DNA from: Candidatus Zixiibacteriota bacterium
GTDB lineage: Bacteria; Zixibacteria; MSB-5A5; GN15; FEB-12
DNA length: 13,122 bases
Assembly (NCBI GenBank): GCA_003641405.1
Contig: QNAF01000043.1
Location: forward strand, 1-13,122
Direction of reading: 5' to 3'
The position numbers and the translations under genes were made by a program. Numbering within the stretch: position 1 is the stretch's first letter; each line of letters opens with the position of its first letter. Below are positions 1-7,753 of this stretch, in pieces. The notes beneath the pieces were generated by a model. The model was not told where the DNA came from. It made no database searches and saw only the letters and a list, made by a program, of their open reading frames with translations.

Positions 1-725
1 ATGGTGTGCTGGCTCTTGATAATGTATCGTTCGCCGTACAGCCGGGACAGGTTTTCGCCATGCTCGGCGGCAACGGTGCCGGTAAAACAACAGCTATCAA
101 CCTCTTTCTGAATCTACTTGAGCCTACTGCCGGTGAAGCCAGAGTCAACGGCATTGCCTCACACAAGGAACCGCTGAAGGCCAAGGGACAGGTAGCGTTT
201 GTCTCGGAAAACGTCATGTTATATCCGAACTTCACGGCCATTCAGAACCTGGACTTCTTCTCCCGCATAGGTGGCAAAAATGACTACTCCCGGGACGACT
301 ACCGGCAAGTGCTTAATCGCGTTGGTCTGGCTGAAGAATTCCACGCTAAGCGCTTGAAGGGGTTTTCGAAGGGAATGAGGCAGAAGTGTGGCATTGCCAT
401 CGCGATACTCAAGGATGCACCATCCATTCTGCTTGACGAGCCAACCGCCGGGCTGGACCCCAAAGCCGGATACGACTTTCTGAAGCTTCTGGATTCTCTT
501 CGTACTGAAGGTAAGGCGATTCTCATGTCTACGCATGACATCTTCAGGGCAAAAGAAGTCGCTGACGTGGTGGCCATTATGAGCAAGGGACGGATCATAA
601 TGCAGAAGAAGGTCTCAGGTCTGGAAGGCCAGAACCTGGAAGACCTCTATATGCGATACATGGCTGGACATAACGGCACTGCTGCCGTTCTGCCGGAGAC
701 GAGCGATGTTGAAAACAGTAATTGA
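1..725 (+). CDS. ABC transporter ATP-binding protein, ABC-2 exporter type (5' end cut by window)
   Basis: Cytoplasmic ATPase that should power the two ABC-2 permeases encoded just downstream. The frame is open from the window edge (first whole codon at 3). The GTG at 6 lies inside the usual 'xxVLALDNVSF' start of the domain, so the true start is probably upstream. Counting from that GTG: Walker A GGNGAGKT at 21-28, Q-loop position occupied by Glu (VSEN, ~68, common in ABC-2 exporter ATPases), signature motif in the variant form FSKGM at 120-124, Walker B ILLDE at 141-145 followed by PTAGLDP, and switch His in STHD at ~177. The C-terminal ~35 residues are a short non-conserved tail. Its last 20 bases overlap the next gene, which indicates translational coupling. 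Substrate cannot be told from sequence. The ABC-ATPase assignment is very secure. Confidence 0.95.
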   Translation, partial: GVLALDNVSFAVQPGQVFAMLGGNGAGKTTAINLFLNLLEPTAGEARVNGIASHKEPLKAKGQVAFVSENVMLYPNFTAIQNLDFFSRIGGKNDYSRDDYRQVLNRVGLAEEFHAKRLKGFSKGMRQKCGIAIAILKDAPSILLDEPTAGLDPKAGYDFLKLLDSLRTEGKAILMSTHDIFRAKEVADVVAIMSKGRIIMQKKVSGLEGQNLEDLYMRYMAGHNGTAAVLPETSDVENSN

Positions 726-2127
726 GAAAGAAATCCGCGACTTGATAGGATCAACCAAGTTCGCGATCACATTCGGAGCGTGTGCCTTTCTGATTATCGC
801 TGCCTTCTGGGGTGGTGCAGCGCGTTACGGTCTTCACCAGTCACATTACGAGGCATCGCGTACTCAGAACCTGCGCCAACTTGAAGGTATGACCGACTGG
901 ACCGCGGTCGGGTCCACCAACATTTTTCTCCCGCCGCAACCACTGTCAACGTTAGTGTCGGGCGTATCCAACGACATCGGACGCACCACGCTCGTGACCG
1001 GGCGCGGCGAGACGTCTGCAATGGACAGCCGGTTCAACGAGGACCCAATCTATGCTGTGTTCAGGTTTCTTGATATCGAGTTTCTGTTTCAGGTGATTCT
1101 CTCACTGTTCGCAATTTTGCTCGGATACGATGCCATTAGCGGTGAGAAGGAACGCGGAACACTCCGACTTACGTTTGCCAACGCGGTTCCTCGGCATACG
1201 TACCTGCTCGGTAAGATGACGGGATCATTCATAGTCCTGGGGGTTTCGCTCCTCAGTGCGGTAGCTATAGGCTCTTTGCTGTTGCCTCTGATGGGAGTGC
1301 CTCTTGCAGGAGAAGATTGGGGACGCCTGGCGCTCATTGTGCTGACTGGGTTGTTATATTTCGGGGTCTTTCTTACTCTGTCCGTTTTTGTCTCAGCCAT
1401 GACACAGCGATCGTCGAGTTCCTTTCTCTGGCTGCTGGTTATCTGGATTGTGTCTGTTCTCGTGATACCGCGTGTCTCAGTGCTAATGGCGGGACGTGCG
1501 GTCGAAGTGCCATCAGTTGACGAAATGGCTTCCCAGAAAGCAAGATTAAGTTCTCAACTCCGTGACGAATTCATTGACGGCCTTGGTCACTTCTCGACCG
1601 AGGGCCGGGATATCACCGGTGATCCTACACGCTTCCTGATGACATTTATGGATTCTCTGACCGACGTGCGTGAAACCAAGATGCAGGAATTCGCGGGCAG
1701 GTTGAACGAAGACAGATTCAACCGTCAGAGAGAACAACAGAAGCTCGCCTTCGGCCTGGCCCGTATCTCACCTGCCGCTTCCCTCTCGCTGGCAATATCC
1801 CGGCTGTCGAGGACATCGACAGAGCTAAAGAACCGTTTCTTCGAAGAGTCCATGACCTACAAGGAATCGTTTGGCCAATTCATGAAGGAAAAGACCGGCT
1901 CCAACGCCGGTGGGTCCATGCGCATAATAACAGTGGGGGGGCCTTCCGAGAATGCTGAAGAACCAAAAGCGATTGACCCTTCCGAGCTGCCGGTCTTTCG
2001 ATTCGCCGGTGCCAGCCTTACAGAGGCAGTCAATGAGTCTGCGGTGGACATGGGGATACTCGTGTTTTTCAATCTCCTGTTCTTCGCCGGTGCCTTCGCG
2101 GCCTTTGTCAGATACGACGTAAGATAG
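706..2127 (+). CDS. ABC-2 family permease, first of a tandem pair
   Basis: Integral membrane subunit of 473 residues in the NosY-like ABC-2 permease style (ABC2_membrane_2). Six hydrophobic helices are visible at about 19-39, 124-143, 172-196, 207-231, 238-262 and 448-468. A large soluble loop of ~80 residues follows helix 1, and a loop of ~185 residues precedes the last helix. By topology both loops should lie on the same, outer face. The family hallmark YDAISGEKERGTLRL at 141-155 lies just after helix 2, on the cytoplasmic side where the ATPase docks. The start ATG lies inside the 3' end of the ATPase gene. The protein ends in FVRYDVR, as does the next gene's product (FLRYDVR). It probably forms a heterodimer with that paralogue. 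Substrate unknown. Confidence 0.9.
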   Translation: MLKTVIEKEIRDLIGSTKFAITFGACAFLIIAAFWGGAARYGLHQSHYEASRTQNLRQLEGMTDWTAVGSTNIFLPPQPLSTLVSGVSNDIGRTTLVTGRGETSAMDSRFNEDPIYAVFRFLDIEFLFQVILSLFAILLGYDAISGEKERGTLRLTFANAVPRHTYLLGKMTGSFIVLGVSLLSAVAIGSLLLPLMGVPLAGEDWGRLALIVLTGLLYFGVFLTLSVFVSAMTQRSSSSFLWLLVIWIVSVLVIPRVSVLMAGRAVEVPSVDEMASQKARLSSQLRDEFIDGLGHFSTEGRDITGDPTRFLMTFMDSLTDVRETKMQEFAGRLNEDRFNRQREQQKLAFGLARISPAASLSLAISRLSRTSTELKNRFFEESMTYKESFGQFMKEKTGSNAGGSMRIITVGGPSENAEEPKAIDPSELPVFRFAGASLTEAVNESAVDMGILVFFNLLFFAGAFAAFVRYDVR

Positions 2128-2150
2128 CAACCAGTACTGGAGAGCATAGC

Positions 2151-3593
2151 ATGCTTGCGACACTAATACAGAAAGAGCTAAGAGCGATAATACTGAGCCC
2201 TAAGTTTTTTGGCTCCTTCGCGATCTGCTCCATCCTGATACTGCTGAGTGTATTCACGGGCATTCAGGAATACAAAGCCTCTCAAAAGCAGTACGATGCC
2301 GCTACTAATCTTGTAAATGAAGAACTGCTCGTCGCAACATCATGGGGCAACCTTGACACCAAAGCCTACCGCGCTCCTGATCCGATGCAGGTATTCGTCT
2401 CCGGATTGAGCTATGATGTCGGTCGCTGGTCAAATATCTCTCCTGAGACGGGAGTTAAACTGCGGCATAGCGCCTATTCCGATGATCCGATATTCGCGGT
2501 TTTTCGTTTTGTCGATTTTGCTTTCATTGTGATGTTCGTTCTGTCGCTGATAGCGATCCAATTCACTTACGATGCCGTGAACGGCGAGCGCGAATCAGGA
2601 ACCCTGCGCCTTGTCTTTTCAAATGCCGTACCGCGCGCCAAGTATCTCCTGGCCAAGTGCGTGGGATCCTGGCTTGGTCTTGCTGTCCCGTTAGGTGTTC
2701 CCATACTTCTTGGCCTTCTTCTGGTGCTCGTGATGGGAGTGCCCCTGAGTGTCGGCCACTGGGCAAAGATTGCAACTTTGCTCGCGTTGTCTTTGCTCCT
2801 GTTTACATTCTTTGTTTTCCTCGGGGTCCTCATTTCCACCCTGACCAGGCGGTCATCGGTCTCGTTCCTGGTAGCTATCCTTGTCTGGGTATTATTCGTT
2901 ATGATCATCCCCCGTGCCGGTGTCATGGCCGCCGGCGGGATGGTGAATGTCCCACGCGTGGCTGAGGTAGAAGCACAACGAGAAGGATTCGCAAACGAGA
3001 GATGGGACAAGTTCTACGCCGATATGATCAAGGTGTGGGAGAACTCATGCAGTATCTCAGCGGAAGGACGCTGGCAAAGCATGAAGGCTGAAGACTCTGC
3101 TCGCAAAGCCATTGAACAAGAGATCGAGGAATTTGACGCTCGACTTCAAGAGGATCTCCAGCAGAGAAGAACCCGCCAGGAGGATCTTGCATGGACGCTG
3201 GCACGGTTTTCACCCGCAGCTGCATACCAGCTCGCTGCCATGTCGCTCGCGGAGACAGACACACAGAACAAAACTCAATACGAAGATGCTATGAGCACCT
3301 ACCGCGAGCAATTCAGCCAAGTGGTAGAACAGAAAAGAGCGGAGAGTGGTGATGAGTTGGGTATTTCTATCGGCATGTCGATGACGCCTGACGGCAAACA
3401 AGAGATTGCCGTGGGGTCATCGCGAGATCTCGGCGCTCTCGACGTAAGTGATCTGCCACGCTTTGAGCCACCCAAACAGACCTATGCCGAGACCGCAGCA
3501 CCGACAGTTGTTGATTTCGGACTGATAATGCTCTCGATCTTGATAACATTTGCCGGAGCGTTTGTAGCCTTCCTGAGGTACGACGTGCGATAG
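2151..3593 (+). CDS. ABC-2 family permease, second of a tandem pair
   Basis: Integral membrane protein of 480 residues, clearly paralogous to the upstream permease. Both share the VSG-[LV]-S-x-D-[VI]-GR block, DPI-[FY]-AVFRF, YDA-[VI]-[NS]-GE-[RK]-E-x-GTLRL, the [FA]-NAVPR-x-x-YLL stretch, the MGVPL motif and the C-terminal RYDVR. Predicted helices lie at about 20-37, 122-139, 171-195, 205-229, 236-261 and 453-475. The loop before the last helix (~262-450) is charged and probably partly helical, with many Glu, Gln and Arg residues at ~315-345. A good Shine-Dalgarno GGAGAG at 2139-2144 sits 6 bases before the ATG, and the gap to the previous gene is 23 bases, so it belongs to the same operon. 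The likely role is the second half of the export channel. Substrate unknown. Confidence 0.9.
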   Translation: MLATLIQKELRAIILSPKFFGSFAICSILILLSVFTGIQEYKASQKQYDAATNLVNEELLVATSWGNLDTKAYRAPDPMQVFVSGLSYDVGRWSNISPETGVKLRHSAYSDDPIFAVFRFVDFAFIVMFVLSLIAIQFTYDAVNGERESGTLRLVFSNAVPRAKYLLAKCVGSWLGLAVPLGVPILLGLLLVLVMGVPLSVGHWAKIATLLALSLLLFTFFVFLGVLISTLTRRSSVSFLVAILVWVLFVMIIPRAGVMAAGGMVNVPRVAEVEAQREGFANERWDKFYADMIKVWENSCSISAEGRWQSMKAEDSARKAIEQEIEEFDARLQEDLQQRRTRQEDLAWTLARFSPAAAYQLAAMSLAETDTQNKTQYEDAMSTYREQFSQVVEQKRAESGDELGISIGMSMTPDGKQEIAVGSSRDLGALDVSDLPRFEPPKQTYAETAAPTVVDFGLIMLSILITFAGAFVAFLRYDVR

Positions 3594-3756
3594 CGAAAAG
3601 CAACTAGCCTACCCTGAGGGGGGGGTGCTGAAAAACCCTGTGTCCGGCAGATGTGGATATGTGCCGCGCACAAAATACCATACCTGAGAGTGGGGGCAGC
3701 TTACTTGTATGCTGCCTCCCCCCTCCCCAGAGTACAGACGCTGCTGCTTTCAACAA
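3594..3756. other. Convergent intergenic region with G/C homopolymer runs
   Basis: This is the 163-base gap between the end of the + strand ABC-2 operon and the end of the - strand export operon. It has a run of eight G at 3618-3625, the segment TGCTGAAAAACCCTG at 3626-3640, and a C-rich tract at 3715-3728. No convincing reading frame is present. The look is that of a short intergenic or dispersed element rather than a gene, but this cannot be decided from a single copy. Confidence 0.5.
3692..3719. terminator. Hairpin between convergent operons, possible bidirectional terminator
   Basis: Inverted repeat with left arm GGGGGCAGC (3692-3700), a 10-base loop, and right arm GCTGCCTCC (3711-3719). 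All nine positions pair on the + strand RNA if one G-U wobble is allowed. On the - strand RNA that position is a C-A mismatch. It lies about 100 bases past the last + gene and 38 bases past the last - gene, a sensible place for a terminator. No U-run follows on either strand, so classical Rho-independent termination is not well supported. Confidence 0.3.
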
Positions 3757-4422
3757 CTATTCGTCAACCAACCATCCATCACGCAGTTTGATCAGTCGAC
3801 TTGCGTAGGAGGCGTTAACTTCCGAATGCGTGGCCTGAATGATAGTCGTGCCTTCCTCGTTCAGAGTCTTGAATACCTCCATGATCTCCCTGCCTTGCTC
3901 GGAATGGAGATTCCCGGTAGGCTCGTCTGCCAGAAGTAGTTTGGGCGATGAGATAAGGGCCCGCGCGACGCCAACCAGCTGCTGCTGTCCGCCGGAGAGT
4001 TGATTGGGGAAAAGATCTTTCTTACCGACAATCTGGAACTTGTCGAGGGTGTCACACACCATGCTCTTGCGCTGGGCGCTCTTGATCTTCTTGTACAGAA
4101 GCGGTGTTTCCAGGTTTTCGTAAACCGTCAGTTCATCAATCAAGTGGTAGCTCTGGAAGACAAATCCGATATGTTCGCGATACAGAAGGGATCGCTTTTT
4201 GTCATTGAGCGAATGTACCGGATCGCCATAGAACATGTACTCCCCCTCCGAGGCGGTATCAAGCATGCCGATGATGTTAAGCAGCGTTGACTTGCCGGCA
4301 CCACTTGGCCCCATGATGGAGACAAACTCACCGGGTTGAATGTCGATATTAAGATGACGCAACACGTATGTGTTGACTCCGTTCGACTTATAGGCCTTGG
4401 TAATATCCTTAAGCTCAATCAT
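3757..4422 (-). CDS. ABC transporter ATP-binding protein, MacB/LolD-like, with altered D-loop
   Basis: Protein of 221 residues that closely follows the LolD/MacB/FtsE-type ATPase family, which drives FtsX-type permeases. Visible motifs: Walker A GPSGAGKS at 38-45, Q-loop FVFQS with Gln90, LSGGQ signature at 142-146, Walker B LLLADEP at 162-168 with Glu167, and switch His in ATHS at 199. Two departures from the family: the D-loop reads NLHS where NLDS is nearly invariant, and after LSGGQQQ the usual RVAVARA is LVGVARA. The gene is the last in the export operon, 62 bases after the intact permease, with SD AGGAG at 4428-4432 six bases from the ATG. It is the second ATPase of the operon. It may serve the upstream permease or be a diverging duplicate with reduced or regulatory activity. 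Confidence 0.93.
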   Translation of the reverse strand: MIELKDITKAYKSNGVNTYVLRHLNIDIQPGEFVSIMGPSGAGKSTLLNIIGMLDTASEGEYMFYGDPVHSLNDKKRSLLYREHIGFVFQSYHLIDELTVYENLETPLLYKKIKSAQRKSMVCDTLDKFQIVGKKDLFPNQLSGGQQQLVGVARALISSPKLLLADEPTGNLHSEQGREIMEVFKTLNEEGTTIIQATHSEVNASYASRLIKLRDGWLVDE

Positions 4423-4484
4423 ACAAACTCCTATGATACATTTCTCAACCTTAGTATAGTTTGAACACGCCGGGAGAAAACAGT

Positions 4485-6842
4485 CTACTCATACTTCAAT
4501 GCCTCCACCGGGTTGGCGCGTGCGGCTCTTGTCACTTGCATGCCTACAGACAGAAGCACCACTGTTGCTGCCAACAGGCTCGTTGCGGCAAACAATCCCC
4601 AACCTATCTCGGTGCGATAAGGCAAGGTACTCAACCAGTCGTTACCCAGGTAGTAGGCCAGCGGGCACCCGATGACCAGAGATATTGCCACCAGCCTCAT
4701 GAACTCTGATAAAAACAGCCTCATAATTCCAGGGACAGTAGCACCAAGCGTCTTGCGAATGCCTACTTCTTTTCGGCGACGCTCTGCCAGGAACGAGATC
4801 AGACCAAAGAGACCCAGACCGGCTATGAAGGCGACTAATAAAGCCGCCAAGTCGACGATTCCCAGCATCCTGAGAAGACCCGACTGTGCATTGATGAAAC
4901 GATTCTCCAGAAATGAGTAAGCAAAGGAACCAGTCGGCGACACTTCACGAAAAGCCGTTTCAATAGCAGCGATTGTTTCGCCCTGGTTGGTTGGCGCTAT
5001 CTTAATATAGATACTGCTAATCATTGGCTCGAGAATCAGGATAAGTGGCTTGATAGTCTCGTCCAAAGGCTCCAAATGGAAGTTTTTTACCACTCCGATG
5101 ATTGTCCTGTCTCTGCCCCAGTATGAAAACCGCTTGCCGATGGGGTCATCGATACCCATCAGCTGTACGGCCTCTTCGTTCAGGACGATACCATCGCTAG
5201 CGTCAGTCGCGTACTCCTCTGAATAGAATCGCCCCTGGGCCATCTTGATATCGAGAACTCGGTCATAGTCATAGCCAACCCAATCGAAGTGCAGCGCGAT
5301 CCGGGTGGCCGGATCGCGACCGTCAAAGTCCCAGTTGTTCCCGATAGTGCTGTTTATGTGCACGACGTTTTGCCCGGATGTTGTAACGGCAAGTATGCCC
5401 GGGTGTTCCAACAGTCTTCGCTTGAAGAAGTCATATGACTTCTCTACATCAGTGGTAGCCGGTAGCCTGACAACGTTCTCCTTGTCCAAGCCGATATCCT
5501 TGGTCACAATGTAGTTAAGTTGTTGATGCATCAGGGCAGCCAGCAAGAGGAATGCAACCGAGATCGTGAACTGAGCTACAACCAGGGTTTGTCGCAACCG
5601 CCGATCTGTGCGACCGGTAACATGCTGGCCCCGGACAGTGCCAGCCGGCAACGTGGACGCCATCGAAACGGCCGGAAACATCCCAGCCAGCAACCCCGTT
5701 ACCGTGACCCAGAGAAGTAACATGCCACCTAGTTCAATTACGAAGGATCCCACCTGGAGATTCTTCTGCACAAACCCGTTGAATGCCGGCAAGACCAATT
5801 CCACAATCAGCAGAGCAATGAACATTGCCAACAAGGAGACCATAGTTGTTTCCACAAGGACCTGGCGGACAATCTGGCCTTGACTAGCCCCCATGACTTT
5901 TCGGATACCGGCTTCCCGGCTGCGGTGGTTTACGCGAGCTGTAGTCAGCATCACGAAATTCATACCGGAGACAAAAAGCAAACAGAGGGCGATTATCGAT
6001 ACTACCAGCACCCTGCCTATGCTCCCACTGCTGCCATCTACACCATAAAGGCGCAATTCCGGAAAAGGAAAAGTGTGATATTGGGTGAAGTTATTTTCCG
6101 ATCCGTATCGCTCGTTGTAGAAGTCGTGGCAGAAACTGCTGACCCGCTCGTTCACTTCCGCCCCAGAGATTCCCGGTGACATCAGCAGTAAAGTGAAATA
6201 GTCGCTTCCAGCCCACTTTCTCGGATCTTCTCCGACTTCTTCCAGCAAATCAAAGGGGGCAAGGACTCCAAAACGTATCGAGGAACTGGGGGGAATCCTC
6301 TTCACGACTCCGGTGACCATAACGCTGATGTCCCCATTCAAGGTCATCGTCTTTCCCATTGGGTCCTCGTCACCAAAGTACTTGGCTGCTGCTGATTCCG
6401 TCAGCACAACCGTACGAGGCGATCGCAGAGCCGAGGCCGGGTCCCCTATCAGCATCGAAAAGGAAAGGACCGTTAGAATGGACGAATCGGCGAAGAGAAT
6501 GGACTCCCCGTGGCTTTCTTCACCGGAAGAAAGCGTGTGCCCCCGGTCAACCAGCCGAATGTAGTCTTCAACCCCAGGAATGCTCTCTTTGAGAAGAGGA
6601 GCCAGTGGCGCCTGGGTCGCCGCCACCGTTTGCTGACCGGTTGCCAGAGCATTGTGCCAGGAAACTACCGCCAGACGGTCCAGATTGTCGTGGAATTTGT
6701 CGTAACTTACTTCATCTACGACCCACAGCGTCAGCAGAACGAAACAGACCATCCCAATGACCAGCCCGGCAGTGGTAATAGCAAAGTATCCTTTGTTCCT
6801 CAGAATGTTCCTGATGGCGATTGTAAGGTAGTTTCTGATCAT
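4485..6842 (-). CDS. FtsX/MacB-like ABC transporter permease (two-domain, 785 aa)
   Basis: Inner-membrane export permease with a duplicated MacB-style layout. There is an N-terminal helix at ~20-42 after the conserved MIRNYLTIAIRNILRNKGY start, then a periplasmic MacB_PCD-like domain (~45-270) containing TESAAAKYFGDEDPMGKT. The first FtsX helix block has helices at ~276-300, 329-352 and 371-393, with the R-E-x-G-I-R-K-x-M-G-A coupling motif. Next come a central helix at ~419-440 and a second periplasmic domain (~445-655). The second FtsX block has helices at ~662-685, 714-735 and 747-767, with EVGIRKTLGA. It ends in the family tail ARANPVEALKYE. SD CTCTCCT (reverse complement AGGAGAG) at 6848-6854 is 5 bases before the ATG. 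It follows the membrane fusion protein, an ATPase and a permease remnant in one operon, so it most likely forms a tripartite efflux pump. No outer-membrane channel gene is in view. Confidence 0.93.
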   Translation of the reverse strand: MIRNYLTIAIRNILRNKGYFAITTAGLVIGMVCFVLLTLWVVDEVSYDKFHDNLDRLAVVSWHNALATGQQTVAATQAPLAPLLKESIPGVEDYIRLVDRGHTLSSGEESHGESILFADSSILTVLSFSMLIGDPASALRSPRTVVLTESAAAKYFGDEDPMGKTMTLNGDISVMVTGVVKRIPPSSSIRFGVLAPFDLLEEVGEDPRKWAGSDYFTLLLMSPGISGAEVNERVSSFCHDFYNERYGSENNFTQYHTFPFPELRLYGVDGSSGSIGRVLVVSIIALCLLFVSGMNFVMLTTARVNHRSREAGIRKVMGASQGQIVRQVLVETTMVSLLAMFIALLIVELVLPAFNGFVQKNLQVGSFVIELGGMLLLWVTVTGLLAGMFPAVSMASTLPAGTVRGQHVTGRTDRRLRQTLVVAQFTISVAFLLLAALMHQQLNYIVTKDIGLDKENVVRLPATTDVEKSYDFFKRRLLEHPGILAVTTSGQNVVHINSTIGNNWDFDGRDPATRIALHFDWVGYDYDRVLDIKMAQGRFYSEEYATDASDGIVLNEEAVQLMGIDDPIGKRFSYWGRDRTIIGVVKNFHLEPLDETIKPLILILEPMISSIYIKIAPTNQGETIAAIETAFREVSPTGSFAYSFLENRFINAQSGLLRMLGIVDLAALLVAFIAGLGLFGLISFLAERRRKEVGIRKTLGATVPGIMRLFLSEFMRLVAISLVIGCPLAYYLGNDWLSTLPYRTEIGWGLFAATSLLAATVVLLSVGMQVTRAARANPVEALKYE

Positions 6843-6874
6843 GATTGCTCTCCTATGATGCCACGTAGTCTTCC

Positions 6875-7006
6875 CTATTCATATCTCAACGCCTTCGCCG
6901 GGTTGGCCAGGGCAGCCCTGATGGCCTGACCTGCAGCATTGATAAAGGTGTAGGGTTTGTGCCGGACGATGTTCCGAACCGCAACTCTCAGGTAATTCCT
7001 AAGCAT
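6875..7006 (-). pseudogene. Internally deleted FtsX-type permease remnant (43 codons, in frame)
   Basis: A complete short frame reads ATG to TAG on the - strand. Its first ~27 residues (MLRNYLRVAVRNIVRHKPY, then TFINAAG) are the textbook N-terminus of an FtsX/MacB-like permease and match the start of the intact neighbour (MIRNYLTIAIRNILRNKGY). Its last ~15 residues (AIRAALANPAKALRYE) are the textbook C-terminus and match the neighbour's end (RAARANPVEALKYE). The ~700-800 residues expected between are missing. The ATG overlaps the stop of the upstream ATPase by 8 bases, so the original translational coupling survives. The frame has no stop at the junction, so a 43-aa peptide could still be made. 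A junction at a short shared GCCATC is possible, since permease starts often read GLAIG and ends QAIRAA, but this is inferred. Confidence 0.8.
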
Positions 7007-7691
7007 GGCTGCGCTTGGACCGTATGTCCTCAGTCACCACCTGACCGTCGAACAGGTTGATGGTGCGACGGGCAAAAGAGGCGTAGTCAGGGGAATGTGT
7101 AACCATCACGATCGTCGTACCCGCTTCGTTCAAACCGGACAAAATGCCCATAACTTCATCGCCGTGTGAAGAGTCGAGGTTACCTGTTGGCTCATCGGCA
7201 AGGATGAGCTTTGGTTCGGCCACCACAGCCCTTGCCACCGCCACACGCTGCTGCTGACCACCGGAGAGTTGCTGCGGAAAGTGGTTCTTGCGCGGGACCA
7301 TCTCCATCTTCTCCATCACTTCGTGTACTCGAAGTTTCCGTTTGGCCGAGGGTGTCTTGAGATACAACAGAGGCAGTTCTATGTTCTCGTAGACAGTTAG
7401 TTCATCGATGAGATTGAAGCTTTGGAACACGAATCCGATGTTGTTCTTCCGAAGTCCGGCCCGCTGCCGCTCGGTGTGCCTGGATACCTCCGTGTCAAGA
7501 AGGTGATACTCTCCCCCGCTGGGGTTGTCCAGAAGCCCCAGGATGTTCAGAAGCGTCGATTTGCCACAGCCGGAGGGGCCCATGATAGCAACGAATTCGC
7601 CTTCGCCAATATCAATGTTAACCCTGTTCAGAGCTGTGGTTTCCACATCTTCGGTTGTATACAGTTTCTTGAGATTCACTGTTTTGATCAT
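6999..7691 (-). CDS. ABC transporter ATP-binding protein, MacB/LolD-like (canonical)
   Basis: Cytoplasmic ATPase of 230 residues, normal length for the MacB-ATPase/LolD family. All motifs are canonical: Walker A GPSGCGKS at 38-45, Q-loop FVFQS with Gln90, LSGGQQQRVAVARA from 142, Walker B LILADEP at 162-168 with Glu167, D-loop NLDS at 171-174, and switch His in VTHS at 199. SD AGGAGAG (7697-7703) is 5 bases from the ATG. It lies 62 bases after the membrane fusion protein gene. Its last 8 bases overlap the start codon of the permease remnant, so its original partner permease was probably the deleted one. It now presumably powers the intact permease 32 bases further on. The closest relative in the window is the other ATPase of this operon, with the same YENxExPLLY stretch. 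Confidence 0.95.
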   Translation of the reverse strand: MIKTVNLKKLYTTEDVETTALNRVNIDIGEGEFVAIMGPSGCGKSTLLNILGLLDNPSGGEYHLLDTEVSRHTERQRAGLRKNNIGFVFQSFNLIDELTVYENIELPLLYLKTPSAKRKLRVHEVMEKMEMVPRKNHFPQQLSGGQQQRVAVARAVVAEPKLILADEPTGNLDSSHGDEVMGILSGLNEAGTTIVMVTHSPDYASFARRTINLFDGQVVTEDIRSKRSHA

Positions 7692-7753
7692 ATCAACTCT
7701 CCTGTAAAATTAACCGGGAACTGTGACTTCCCTTCTTTACGCGAAAAATCATA

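Noticed and set aside
2567..3010. 147-codon frame antisense to the second ABC-2 permease
   Set aside because: It is a shadow of a strongly supported membrane protein. The composition is rich in Arg and Thr, as expected from antisense reading, with no start signal.
4423..4484. Possible internal promoter (TATACT-like -10) before the second ATPase
   Set aside because: No matching -35 at proper spacing was found, and the 62-base gap equals the other within-operon gap between the fusion protein and first ATPase.
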